NCBI GenBank assembly: GCA_022316685.1
Contig: JAKJHU010000062.1
Span: 3,433,501-3,497,500, forward strand
DNA: 64,000 nt
Source: Progne subis subis
Taxonomy: Eukaryota; Chordata; Aves; Passeriformes; Hirundinidae
Direction of reading: 5' to 3'
Shown: positions 43,044 through 64,000 of the stretch, piece after piece
Position numbering within the stretch: position 1 is the first letter of the stretch
How the letters are laid out: every line of letters begins with the position of its first letter
Made by a program: the position numbers and the translations under genes
The notes under the pieces: model-generated
What the model saw: only the letters and a program-made list of their open reading frames with translations
Told to the model about the DNA's origin: nothing
Database searches by the model: none

Positions 43044-46000
43044 CTATTTTTTCCCTTCTGATATATATAGTTCTTCCTTTTTAGGATATCAGAGTTTACC
43101 TGGATCCGATCGCACATTTATTTCAGGATAGTTATGGAAACCAGATGCTTGTAATGACAGTGGGTCGAATTCATGCCAGAATCAGCTGCGTTTTAGCCCG
43201 TGGAATTACGCACTGGGCAAACAGCACTCAGTGGACTACCCAGTGCTGCAAGTGGTTTCAGATCCCAGACACCTCATGCTCTCTGGCCCTTTGGTGGAAG
43301 CCAGTTACACAATACTGGAGTCATGAGTGAGCACTGAGAAGCCTCTGTGATCCAAGACCTCACACTGGGCCACCTTTCTGAGTGCTGACATTAGCATGTT
43401 TTGTTATTGACCTTGGGTGAAACCGAGTGGGGCACAAGTCCTTACCCAGGCAAAATCCCCAGGAATTTCAGAACAATTTTTTTGCCTAAGGGATGTAGGA
43501 GTGATTCAGCCTAATGTGAGAACTAATGTCCTAGAAGCTTTTTCTAGGCAGCATCCTAATTATAGACTCGAGCTCGACATCTGTAGCACCCTGAATTTTG
43601 AAGTCTGAATTTTGCAACCTGAGCTTCTCTGTGAAGACCCACACTACAGAAACAAAGCTGACTTATCATTTACAAAGGCCTTTTATTAGGTGTCCTCAAA
43701 CTCTGGCATTTATACGAAGAGCAGCGTATGAGCTGCTTCAAAGGATGACAGGGTAGGAAAATGCCACTGGGACAATTTTCTACTGGGCACAGCACACAGC
43801 TGGGAGCTGCTGTCACCCCTGTCCAAGCAAGCCATGCATTGGAACCTGTGCACATTATTCCATGGATATTTTTCCACACTGTGCACCAAAAAGCACTTCT
43901 TTTGTCCCTCTGTCTCCAGGTGAAAGAGGACACATCTATCCCAGTTACTAAACTCGTGAAGTACCTATCAGGTGGCCGTCGTGAAATGCCTACAAATTGT
44001 TGGCACTGCAGCTAATCCCTTCTTGGTTACCAGATGATTATTTTCCACATCAGTGGACAATGATAAAAGTAGAAGAGATTGTGCTTTCTTCCCCTTTAGA
44101 TGAGGTGTTGACAGATAATAAATCATTTTACCAGACTGGCATTGATTTCCTTGCATTTAAATATGGAAAGCAAAATGCAACCACGTTCTATGATGCCTCT
44201 CTCAAGCCATCAACTGGTATTGGAGGAATTAAATTAATAAAGGTTTCACTTTCCAGCCTGTGCCTCTTAGAGCTTTGTTGAGATGATCTTGGAGTCCATG
44301 CAAGCCCTCTGTGGGGTTTTTTAAATTGCTTTTTGACAATATCTGTACCTGCCTGTTGAGGGGTGGTTGTCCATGTCTTTCCATGTGTTTGTAAAATACA
44401 TGAGGACAGATTCTGTGGATGAAACTAGAATAACACAGAATGAACTAATCTGCTCTCGACAGACAAGTTCAAGCATGCTCTGCTGAACAGAAATTAACTC
44501 AGAGCAGCATCTTTTTGCTCCTACTGTAAGAAGACAGGGATTTTAAGGCAGTGAGGGTCAAGATTGGATGTAAAATAGGTATCTTTTAAATATCTCTCAT
44601 TTTCCCCTCTGCATCCTCCATGTTAATTCTCCAGCTGTGCACTTGCCCGTTAAATTTTGTTGCAGAAGATGGACCAAGAGTATTTTAGGACACACTGACA
44701 TTTTAGCTTGAAAATCCTTTCTACCTTAAACATTATCCCAGAGCACCATGATATTTTGAAGCACAGAGCACATGAAAATAATAAGCCACTTGCTTGTCAC
44801 TAAACACGTGATTTGGAGGCCACTGAGCAGGCTGACACATGGAACTACTAAATGTACAAAGTGAATAAATGTACAGATTGAAGTTGGCGCTCTTTTACCT
44901 TGGCGTCATAATTAGATCTGTACACAAAGCTCTCTCTGTGCTCCACATCACTAACTTTCCCAAAGGGTTGCACGGAATTTAGTGACAGCTTTCATTCAAG
45001 CCAGCGGTGGTTGTACAGAACCTCACTGAAATCAACACAGTCTCCTTGAGGTGCATAAATTGACTGTGCAAAAGGAAGTCAAGTCAACAGGAATTGAACA
45101 GATAATTCCTAAAGTGCCTGGACTTTTAGGGACAGGCGGTGATACTTTTTTCCCTGTTACATAATAGAGTCAAACTACAATTGGAGGTTTTGGAAATAAA
45201 GCCCTGTTTGGGTTGAAATTACTGAGGCTTCTATTTCCAGAGTTCTAAAACTCTTCCCTTCTCCTATTTAAACCACCAGCTCTCCTGTTCTCATTTATAG
45301 CCTGATGTGCAGAAGGAAACAAAATGTTTCCATGAAAGGCACAGATTTTCCGAAAGCTGTAATGGCCTAAGAGGTACCAATCTCTTCTGAAATGTACATT
45401 TTTCTGCTGAAAAAGTAAATTTTTTTCTAGGGAAGACTCATAAGCCTGCGATTAAATGCAGTCTACTTCCTAGTTACGGTGATGTTCAAAAGTAACAGTG
45501 GTTGAAAGAGTCAGACAAAACCTGCAGTCCACCAGAAAGTCAGGTTGTCATTGATTCCTTAGAGGCTCAGATGTTAATGAACATTTCCAAAGGTCACTAA
45601 GGCACTACAGCAATGCTCTGAAGGTGAAGATCGAAGGCTATTTCTCTTTAAACTGCTTAATTTTTAATATATATTTTAAAACCTGCCTGTATGTCTGTAC
45701 TTTTTGTCTTCACTTGTCACCACTTCAACAGAGGCATAAATCTACATGTACAGACACACCTTTCATTATTTACCATCTGAAATACGATATGATTTTGATA
45801 GGCAACACATTGGTTTGTACTGGGCTTTTTTTATGCTGTGCTGCACAAAACCTCAATCATTTATAGCCATCAGTTCCATTACAATAGGGCCTTGAAGAAT
45901 GATAAGACTTTTAATTTTAGTAAGCTACCTGCAAATCAGTTCTTGAATTTACAGTACCATGTTGGATATGACTTAACAAGAAGAATAAATAGTCTTGAAT

Positions 46001-49000
46001 CTTGGAATGCCTTTACAAAGCAGTGGGATTTTTTTACTTTTAGGGACACTGTTGGCATTAGTGAGGTGATACTCCCTCTGCAAATGGTGGCACCAAATAG
46101 AGCTGAAACAGAGGGAGGACAGTATCTGAGCACTCAGAAACATCAGATTACTTCGCCCTGCGCATTCTTAGATTATTTGTGACCCCACTGCAGTCTGTGG
46201 GAGTTTTGCCAATTAATTTCAATAGGAGGAGAATCTGGGTTGGATTGAGGTTTCCTGCTTCTGCCCACAGCAACAGATGCATTCCAGACCACTCTCAGGA
46301 AGGGAAAACAAAAGTGCAAATTCCCAATAACTGTGGCGACAGGAGGGATAGTTTTCTTTGCTATGGTGTAATTTTGAATTCAGTGGCTGTTCCGTGACAT
46401 GATGTGTTTCTCCCCTCTGTCAAATTAATGCTTTCTTCCCATGTGGAAGGCGCATCAGGGAAAGAGCACGGAACAAAAACCATCAACACAAACAGCCCCC
46501 AGAAGCCTTTTCACATTTCCCACCTCACATCTGTCACAGCGGCAAACCCGTGTTTGCAAACAACATGGAAAAACTGCCTTAAATGTGGTACTTCCTAAAA
46601 GGCAGAGAATTAACTCAGCCTGCTCTCTGGATGTCTCTCAATCCGTGTGAGCGACCAGTGGTGGTGGCTGCCTCAGCAAAATGCCGAGACCTCTGCCATG
46701 GAGAGAAGAGCTAAGGACTGCACAGGTTGTCCAACTCTTGTTGCATCCATCTTCCTTTTTTATCCTTTCCTTCACTAAGGTCCTCTCTGTTGTATCCTCG
46801 GACTTGATAACTTCGTTAAGGGCTGCAAGCACCCAGTGAGGCTTTGGGCAAGGTTTGAGAGCCTCAGGAAAGAAGCAGCATACACAAAAAATGACCAGTG
46901 ATGCCCTAAGGACTGTCACAGGCAGTCAAACAGAAAGGGGATGCAAGGGAGTTTCTCTTCCCTCCCACTTTGTGTCCTCTGTTTTACAGGAGGCAGTGCC
47001 CATGCTGACAAGCAGGCAGCACTCTCTCCAAAGTTAAAAGACAGCAAAATCTGTCTCTGTAGCTGCCAAGGACAGAGAAGAGACTGGAAACATATGTTCT
47101 CTGTGTTTGGGATGATTCAGTTCAGGTAAACTACCTGGGTCAGAGCCCAGATGGTGTAAACTGCTGAGTCTCAGAACTTATATTAGCTGAGTCTCTAGAT
47201 TATTAAGTATTTTTTATTTGAACTTCTGCACTATTCTGATACTCTTAATAAAAAGAAAAAACAAACTCCAAGCCCCCCAACAAACTCCAAGGGAATGCTA
47301 AAGAAGTAAAAACTGACAGGACATCTTTAAAGGATTGGTGTGAATTGCTGTCAGAGGTGAGGCAGGACCATGTGCCCTCTGGGCATCAGAACAGCACCAC
47401 TGATGCAAGGGCCACACCTGAAGTTTATTGAGCTAACACAGCAGCTTAAGGAGGTCTGAACTGCCCTGTGCACTTCAGTGATCTGTCATTTGAAATTCTA
47501 GGGGCTGACGCCTTGAAAGTCACCATTAATTAGTCACTGAACAAAGCGTGCTTGAAAGGGCGGTAACAGCCAGCCAAGGAGTTCAGGATGCTGCACCAGA
47601 AACACAAAGTGGTGAGCTCTGAAGAGCACTTGAACAAAAGACATAGGAGGTAACTGAGCTAAACACAGGAACAGAAGAAAGACATTGGAGTCTTGGTGAT
47701 GTAAACTTGGACTGGGAGTAGATGGGATTCAAATGTCCTGGGAACACTCAAGCCAAAGGGATTCATGAGGGAATTTACAACCGTGCCATCTGTCTTTCAC
47801 TTATTTTGTAGAAGGCTTTTGGAAGAGAAATAATGCCATCTCTCTCCTTCAATTTAACCCTACTGGTGATTGACTGCTGGCACGAATGCCGAAACATTCA
47901 ACCCAGGAGATAACACTCCAAAAACAAACCGCACCCTAAACAAAATGCCTGTCACTTACTCACAGCACCTTTTCTGTGGTAGTATCTTAAGCTGAAACCA
48001 TCACCTCTCAGTTTTTCTGACTCAGATGTGAGAGGACTAATTTTGATAAACCATGTCTTACAAAACTCACCTCATCAAATGGACCAGGAAGAACTGAAAG
48101 CAAGCTGGAGATGTTTTGCCTTTCAGTTCTTAATATCACCACCCATAAAAGGAGCTTGTTAGATCAAATATGGATTGACCACACTCAACAGTACATGCAG
48201 TGAATCCTCACCTGATTTATCCATGTATTGTATGCCACAGAGCAGCAAATTTTGGCCATGATGAATAAATTCATTTCTGTATGGTTGCTGAGGTTAAATT
48301 GCAAAACTTAACTATATGAGCTATGAAAACACCAGCATAAAAATCAAAATAACCTGATTTGGGAAAAGTCACCACAGTGACTTGACTCCTTCAATTCCAG
48401 ATACCCAAGTATTGTGGGTATAACCTGATATTAACGATCTTTTTTTCTAAAAGAACTTCATTATTTTGGCAGCAATAGTGGTTACTAATACCCTAAAGGT
48501 GATGAACATCTATTAAAAATATTTACAAAGAAAGAAAGGCACAACCTTCCCATGTCCAATCTTTCTAGTGCTGGAATATACGTTTGTGATGGGATCATCC
48601 CGTAGATTTTGATTTTTTGGTAGGAAGGGTGATATCTAGGGACACATTTCATGTCTTCTCTTCCCAACTCAAACCAAGAAAATGCACATTCCCATGATGA
48701 AAGCCAAGAGCAGAGCCACTGGCTGTGTAAAGGTCCCAAGTGTGACATTTCCCAATGCACAACCAGCAATGATAACTGCTAAGTGGTTCTGAAGTGTTAC
48801 ACAGCCCGTCTTGGTAAAAGAAGAGTCAATACAGGTAATGAAATGTTGGGAAGCACTGCTTTCTTTGAGCCCCTCCTTCGTGAGGATTTCAAAGAGGAGA
48901 TTGTTGGTGAATTTTCACTTTTTACAAACTTCTTGTCAACTCCAGAAAAGAAGAGTAAGAAATAACAACCTTAGAAGAAATGTCTGAGAGCTTGGTCCAG

Positions 49001-49527
49001 CCTGGCAAGAGCAAACACAAGTTCACTGATTTCCATGGAGTTACAGATGGCTCACTTAGGGTACAAGAGAGCTCATTTGGCCCTCCTCCCATCCTGTAGC
49101 ATTGCTTTCCCTAAGAAACCTTTGTTTTCCAAGGAACCAACCACCTGCAAAGAGCCTGCAACACTGAGCTACAATTAAACAAATTGTTAGAAAGCACACT
49201 TGTTTTCTAAAACTTCTCTCAGTAATGGACTTTACCAGTAAGTATTGACCTTTAATATCAGGATATAATGCCCCTATCACAGACTAAGCACTGATCTGCA
49301 GAATATCAATTACTTTACGTGTATTTCTGCTTCCCATGATTTCCTACAAGCATTAAACTGGAAACGTGTAGAGGCATAGTGCATGTCTCAGGAAGAATTT
49401 GTCCTTCCTCAGAAGCAACCTCAGCACTACAGCAGATGGGCAAAGGCTTTATTGCTAAAAGCATGGAGAGAGACAGAGAAGGAGGGAGAGAAAAAGAAAA
49501 AGAAAGTGAGAGAAGAAAGTTGCTTAC

Positions 49528-49700
49528 TGTTTCGAGGCTTCTCCTCATCCATGCCTTCATCTTCATTTTCTGGGTCAATATCTTCTGCTTGAGTTATCCA
49601 GTCTAAGTATCCCTTCAGATCCTCCTCTAGCTGTTGCTTTTCCCGTAGCTTCTGGAAATCTCCTCGAGCTTTAGCCTTTTCTCTTTCTTTGGAAAACTCC
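49528..49700 (-). CDS. CACNA1C: CACNA1C exon 9 (end of IS6, AID beta-subunit binding site)
   Basis: 173 bases: one base completes the final Gly of IS6, then 57 codons [18 protein letters not shown] up to MDEEKPRN, and one base of Met. Residues 22-39 are [18 protein letters not shown], a full match to the alpha interaction domain consensus QQxExxLxGYxxWIxxxE, the helix that binds the cytoplasmic beta subunit and controls trafficking and gating. Human and bird residues are identical here as far as I recall. Acceptor CTCTTGCTAG, donor AAACA|GTAAGC. The exon 8 pair joins it in the same phase. Confidence 0.98.
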
Positions 49701-52700
49701 CTAGCAAGAGGGAGGGAGGGAGGGACAGGACATGGGTGGAAAGAAGGGAAAGATGGGAGAAAAACAATGGGTTAGATTGATTTCCACTAGAAAGTCTCCT
49801 CAGTCTGTGCAGCACACCCAGCTGTCTCTATTCTCTCAAGACAAACACACTTATGGAGCATCCTTGCTGCACACACACGTACAACAGCTGGAGTGTCCAC
49901 ATTTCTATCAATACTTAGGAAAAGACTGATACCTTTTTTGAAACTTTCCTTCTCAGAATTTGATTGACAATTCAAATAAAACACATACGTAATATTTACA
50001 TACAATTTTATGTATAATACCAGACATTTTCTAAGATTGTGTAAACACTTGATATTCTCCAACAGTTATCTACAAATGTTTATATGAATAATGGATAATG
50101 ATGAACTGTTTGACAATAATCTGACATCTGGAGAGTGAGATGGTGCCTCTAATTTCTAGTCCAGTTTCAATCTGTGTTTAAGATTTTACATGTAATCACA
50201 CCTAAACTGGGCTACTTTAAGTGTAATTAATGGTACTCACAATCCTGTACACATTTAATTATGGACCATTTCACCCACAGAACAGGCAAATATAGTTAAA
50301 AACTCAGATCTCAAAGTTTTACTGAAGACTTTCAGCATTCAAGGCTGTTATCTGACATGAAAAGTATTTTTCAAATCCCACACTAGGTGCACAAATACGA
50401 TAAGTTAAGGGTAGAAAAAACTAATAGATTCTGCCAGAAAGTAAACAGGGTAAAACACTTGATGATAGTTTTATGAAAGAACACTGTTGGGAATATAGAC
50501 TTAAAGCAGGGCATAAGAACAAGAATTTCCTCTTGTTTAGTTATGATCCTGGGTTCTGGCTTTGCATTCTTTATGGCTGCAGTGCTGTCTCTTCTCCTCT
50601 TTCAGAGACACCTATAGATCAATAATTTTTTTTCCAAGAAATGCTGACCTCCCTTATTTAGAGACTCATGTGGTTCTAAACCAGGTTTTAATGCTTGTAT
50701 TTTAAAAAGTAAGCTTAATGATTGTAAAAATTGCTGGAGCCAGAGTACTTAAGCATTGAGTCTTGCATCTGCTGAGGCAGATCACTACACAATCACACAC
50801 AGCAGATAACACAGGCCACTCTCTCTGGAAAAGAGAGGTAAAGCCATTCTCCCCAGTGCATTTTCCATCACTGCTGCCGAAGACTGTCAGCAATGAATGG
50901 ATTTAACAAAATGCTGCTCCACTTGGCATTTGTCTTAGGTTTACTCCTGCAAAAATGAATAGCAGATCTACCACTGATTTTTGTGGCATAGTATTAGGAT
51001 AATGAAAATCCTAGCCAAAATGTCAATTCTGTGAGTGCCATGAGATGGAGGTGGGTTTCTAGCAATGGTGGTCAGGCCCTTTCCTCCTATCTGGTCCAAA
51101 AGCTGCTGAAAGACATCCACGGACTTCACAGGTTTTGGATGAGGTTTTCAGAATTATGAGCTGTGCACGAAACCAGCACTTCAGCAGGATCAAAGCAAGA
51201 TGATCCCTTAATTTCCAGCCAAAAGATGTGACAATGTGTGCCAGTGTCATCTGTACCCCTCTCACACTGCTGAGGGTTCGGTTCCTCCACACAAGGGAGT
51301 GTGATAACAAAGGTGGCTTCTCTGGCCTGAAGTTAATTCACAATCAGCTCTGGGCCCAAACTCAGCCTCACGGCATGGAAAAAATGAAAAATGGAATTTT
51401 CTTATACTGGGACCGATATTTTACTATTTACAGTGTAAAAGAAACAAATAGCCCCAACAATAATAATAAACCTGTACAAAGATTGCTAGGAAAAAATCCA
51501 TCAATGGTGGTTATATTTTCTGCTTCAGCGACACCTTTTCCCTGGATCTGCTACAGTGATGCATCCAATTTAATAAATTAAATCAAAAAAAAAAAAATAA
51601 AAAAAATCACTGAATGAATCCTGGCATTATTCAGCCTGTTTGTTAAATCAAATTCCAACATTTCAATTTTTAGCTCGTGAAGTATTATTTTAGAATCTAA
51701 AACAAATGGGCCCAATTTTGAAATGGGCTGAACCTAGAGTTTTCTAGCACAATGCAAAGTACTGTGGTTGCCTCGTGTAAATGACCTGCAATTCCACGTC
51801 TCTTCCCTTGGTACGGCACATGACATTCCACACCTCAGATGACTCTCCAAAGAAAACTGGTTTAAATGGTCTTAATTTCTATGCTCTACTAACATTAAGC
51901 CATTGAGAAGCGGTTTTCTGCAATTCAAACCACCTCCCAGGTGGAATGGCAGCCTGTGCTCGGGCAAACGTAGCTCAGAATCGAGAGTGACTACCAGTGG
52001 TCATTTTCCATCCCACGGGAAGGGAGCTGGCGGCCTCAGCCCAGGGCGTGTTGCAGGCAGGTGCACACGTTACTGCTGCCTCCAGCACAGCTGGCAATAA
52101 AGGGTCACTGTTGGCAGCTCCAGCAGGCATGCCAAGCACCAGAAAAGCTTTAGATGGAAGTGCCATGTTGAGTCTAGAGGTTTTCTTCTCAAAAAAGGCT
52201 GCGGTATCACCTTGTTGTAAGGTCAACAGAGGCTTGCAGAAGTAGCAAGCAATCTGACTCTTTTCAGTGAACCCAAAACATCAGTGGGTTAATCTGATTG
52301 GTTTTTACCACAATTCAGTTTGTTTCACTTTGGTTTACTTCTCCCAGAAATTTATAGAAATGTCTGCCAATGGGAACACCACAGAGCAGGGTACTGTGGA
52401 GAGATGTTTTCTCTGTGTGAGGTTAGAGTGGGTTAAGATTATAAACACCCAGCTCTGCATCATGTGCTACTTCAGAAGAAAATTTCTCTTTCCCATCCTA
52501 ATGATGGAATTTAGGTTATTCTTGTTGATATGATTTCTCACACTTAGAGGCAAGATGGAAAGTGAACAAAACAGCAGAATTTTAACAGTTCAAAACTCTT
52601 GCTTACTAATCAAAGTGGAGCACAAGGCTCCAAATCTCATCCACCCTGAGAAGTACGCTGAAGAGTGAGAAGGGTTGGAAGAGGGCACAGAAGGCTAGAG

Positions 52701-53402
52701 AAAATACCTGAAAGGTCACAAAAACTGCTCAAGGAGGAGCTACAACCACAGCCAGCCTCCTGCTCTCTCTGACCTCTTTCTTGGCAGTAAAAGCATCAAG
52801 AGCAGCCAACAGTGTTTTTTGCAGGGTCCTCTCAAAGCAGAAGAAATGTCTGTTCTCCTGCCCTCCATCTACCTAAGGCAACTGCTTGTTTGGCCTGTGT
52901 CCTGGGATTTGGATCCAGATAGACAGGAAATATGACTCCATATTCTTAGGTGTGCACGTCTGAAGGTTGAACCCACACTGAGGTTTCCCCCGCCCCCCCC
53001 TCATTAACTGGAACAGAAAACACAGAGATGAACATCTCTGATCTCAAGCGGCTTCCAATCACTGCTCAGAGCAGTGATGTGGAATTGTTTTGCCTGGGCT
53101 TGGGGAGGTCTACTGTGTGATCTGCTGGCTGGATATTCCTTGGGAGTACATCAATTTTATACTGTGCTCAGCCAAGTCAGGAAGAGATTACAGCTCCACA
53201 TATAAATACTCTGACATGTTATTTAGCCTAGTATGTGATTAGTAAATTCACCAGGACCATGAATGGATGACATACCTGAGGAAAAACAAATTACAAAAGA
53301 GCTCTTTCAGCAGAGCAGAATTCAGCATTTCATTTCGCAGGTGCAATCAAGGTGTCTTTGTGAGTACAATTAATTACACTTATGCATTCAGAAGTGATTA
53401 AA

Positions 53403-53426
53403 CCCCGCCCCCACCCCCCCCCCCCC
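53403..53426 (-). repeat. G-rich RNA tract, possible RNA G-quadruplex
   Basis: Plus strand is C-rich (4, 5 and 13 C split by single G and A), so the intron 8 transcript carries runs of 13, 5 and 4 G with one-base gaps. A weaker C run of 5 and 8 lies 400 bases away at 52987-53000. Confidence 0.8.
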
Positions 53427-53792
53427 AAAGTTAATCTGTCATTTGTGAAGTCTACCTACACAACATGCCTGCTGAAGCTCCTGAAATAGATAAATGGGGA
53501 AAAAAATCAGAGATGCCCAGAATGGATATTCACAGATAACCAGGAATGCTGCTCTGTATCTAGAACAGACAGGTGGATCATCAACATAGATCAGACAAAT
53601 AGCAACAGCAAGTCTCCAAGAAAAAAGGCTGAATCTGCAAAGTGCAGACACTTTGTAACTCAGCAGAATTTAGAACTGCTTTAGAAAGTTAATTGTTTAA
53701 GAACTGCTTATTTAGACCAAAGAAAATTTGGAACATTTCTCCCATCATTTCTGTGTTTTTTCACAGGTGCAAATTCTTAAGTTTCTTTTTAC

Positions 53793-53809
53793 TTTTTTTT
53801 TTTTTTTTT
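53793..53809. repeat. T17 tract
   Basis: Run of 17 T on the plus strand in intron 8. Confidence 0.95.
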
Positions 53810-55688
53810 CCAGTTAAGGACATTTTTGCAGAAACAGTGCAGCTGTCATAACACTGTGAAGACAGCCAGAAAAGAGTGACTCACAGCTTAAACAAGGTGA
53901 GCTTCATCTTTGATTTCAGATCCCTCTAGAGACTCTTTCCATCTCCTACCACTAACTGTGGTGGTCTAGCTGCAGTATGGCAGGAGGCGGAAGATTTAGG
54001 CCTCAAGACACTTGGAGTTGAAAACGAGAGAGAGAGGAAATTAAATTGTTCATTATGCCCAGGTACAAATCCAAGTGCAGCTAAGTTGAATCAGCAGTGC
54101 TTCAATACTATGCACTCCTCATGGCTGGGCTCACAGGCACTTTTTACCCAATCAGATACCATATAATCTTTAACAACATTTCTGTGTGGTCCTTGGGCGC
54201 ACCTCTGACAGAACAGCTCCCTTTTCCTGTCAGCTGATCATCATCCCTCCCTAGTGCTGACCTCCTTACCTGCTGGGCAGAGTATCCACCTGGAGGAATG
54301 AGGAGTGTGTGATTCAAAACCCTACCAGAGCATCACTCTCCAGATGTGCAAACACTGACTATTGCCCAACACTTCATTACAGGGGATTTTCTCCACACTT
54401 CTGCGTGGAAACCCTTCTCCTTGCAGCAGCTCTCAGAGCGGCTCCTCTCCTTCAGTGGAGTCATGAAGACAGAAATAATACCTCCTGCAGACCTTCTATT
54501 ACCTGTCTCCTTGCCAGATGGCCAAAGAGGGATGTTTTCCCCCAGTCCCACTGCTGCCCTTCCTATCTTGGTGGCCCAAGTACAGAGCACATAATTTCTA
54601 TGAGGCATCAAGTCCTCTCTCCTGCTCAGAGATGGTTTTCTCTCTCTTCTGATCAAAAGACAAGGGACTTCAGGGCTGCCTGCTCAGGCAACAGGTACAG
54701 GCCCTAATCAAACTCATTTAGAGCTCATCAAAGGAGGCAGGACGGTAGAAACAAAAAGAGGACGCATAAAAGTCCTCATACCATATTTATCCCTGTACAC
54801 AGGATGTCTGTAGCCCCCAGTCGTGCCCAAATATGGAACTAGAAGCCTAATTCCAGAAGATTTTTTTAAAATCTTGCAAGGAATGTTTGCTGGCTTGATT
54901 CCTTTAATTATGTGGCTCCCCAGGGGCAGTAAATTTTTTAACTACTAGGGACAATATCCATTGTTTTTAATCAAAGCTACTAAAATGATGCTTTGCAGCG
55001 GGGGTTATACTGCAGAATTGAAATACAGCTAAATGTCCGGATGTCTTAAAAAATGTTTTAACACTAAAAGGACTTCTGCTTCTCTGTTCATCCTTGGGAA
55101 AGGTCAGAGGGAAATGATCTTTTTTCCCTGCACCATGCCAGGTTTGTAATCTGCACAATAGAGAAAATGGGCTTACTGAAGAAGAAACGTGCCCAAGACT
55201 CTCTCCAGGGAAAATGGTCTCCTGGTAGGCTGTGCTTTAGATATACTGAACAATGTGAAAATTCCTCCTGTGAGAAGACATAATTTGGCAGGACTCTCAT
55301 CCTAGAGATGTGAAGGGATTTGTCCCATGCTCTCATACCTCCTTCAGTCCTACTGACTCTTCCAGAAATTTTACCATAATCCCCTTTATGCATGGGTTGC
55401 TTTGCCCACAGGAGAGCACAGCGCCGTCCTCTTCCCACAGAGTACAGGTAGAGGAATGTGTTCCAGACAAAGAATTGCCTTATATTCCCTTTGATTTAGT
55501 CAAAAGGCTCCTCCTGTGATAGTAGGAATGCTGTATTTTGCTACTGGCACAGCAACAGCCCAGGCCCTCTCCTAAGGTTCTTGAGATCAACCCGCCACTG
55601 ACCGTTGTTTTGGTAACCAGAGAGTTAGGAATAGAAATACAGATTTTTAAAAATAAACAATAATAAAACATTTTCCTGGTACTGCTTA

Positions 55689-64000
<8,312 letters not shown>

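Larger units (their letters stand above)
29276..49527 (-). other. intron 9 (20 kb)
   Basis: 20,252 bases, the largest intron here. In mammals a 75-base cassette exon (9*) lies between exons 9 and 10; I could not identify its counterpart. Recognised contents: A16 (31388-31403), a G-rich tract (33896-33918), a palindrome with double GCATG (34419-34432), an A/C-rich tract (37359-37503), A22 (42625-42646) and a T/G-rich tract ending in GGTT repeats (42928-43043). The long open frames in this interval have no recognisable domains. Confidence 0.75.

Overview
The window is an internal piece of one vertebrate gene, CACNA1C (Cav1.2, the pore-forming alpha-1C subunit of the L-type voltage-gated calcium channel), read on the minus strand. 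I found fourteen exons. Every splice site follows the GT-AG rule, and the phases join without a break from the end of domain I (IS6), through the I-II linker, all of domain II and the II-III linker, to segment IIIS1. By standard CACNA1C numbering these are the alternative pair 8A/8 and exons 9 to 20. Using one member of the pair, the coding length is 1,680 bases (560 codons). Exons 1-7 lie above position 64000 and exons from 21 on lie below position 1. No start codon, promoter, stop codon or polyadenylation region of the gene is in view.

The organism is a sauropsid, most likely a bird. Two interspersed repeats are old LINE fragments of the CR1/L3 type, one is a shorter CR1 piece, no mammalian SINE is seen, and the protein is very close to mammalian Cav1.2. 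Scattered AAACC/AACC-type simple repeats hint at a songbird, but I cannot fix the species.

Layout, in the direction of transcription from high to low coordinates: partial intron 7 (64000-56275); the mutually exclusive IS6 exons 8A and 8 (56274-55690), 376 bases apart; intron 8 with a G-rich RNA tract; exon 9 with the beta-subunit binding site (49700-49528); a 20 kb intron 9 with complementary A/C-rich and G/T-rich tracts; exon 10 (29275-29185); intron 10 with a CR1 fragment; a 27-base microexon 11 (20838-20812); exons 12-16 coding domain II (18918-8809); exons 17-19 coding the II-III linker (7814-1803); a 5.6 kb intron 18 with a decayed LINE reverse transcriptase and a miRNA-like hairpin; and exon 20 (200-71), whose donor lies 70 bases from the window edge.

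The most notable points beyond the gene itself are: intron 15 has the hallmarks of a minor (U12-type) intron; microexon 11 is the only exon here that can be skipped in frame; there is a near-perfect 27-position hairpin in intron 18; and two purine/pyrimidine-biased tracts could pair across 5.4 kb of intron 9. No bacterial-type system, CRISPR array, tRNA or second protein-coding gene is supported; the many short open frames elsewhere are chance.
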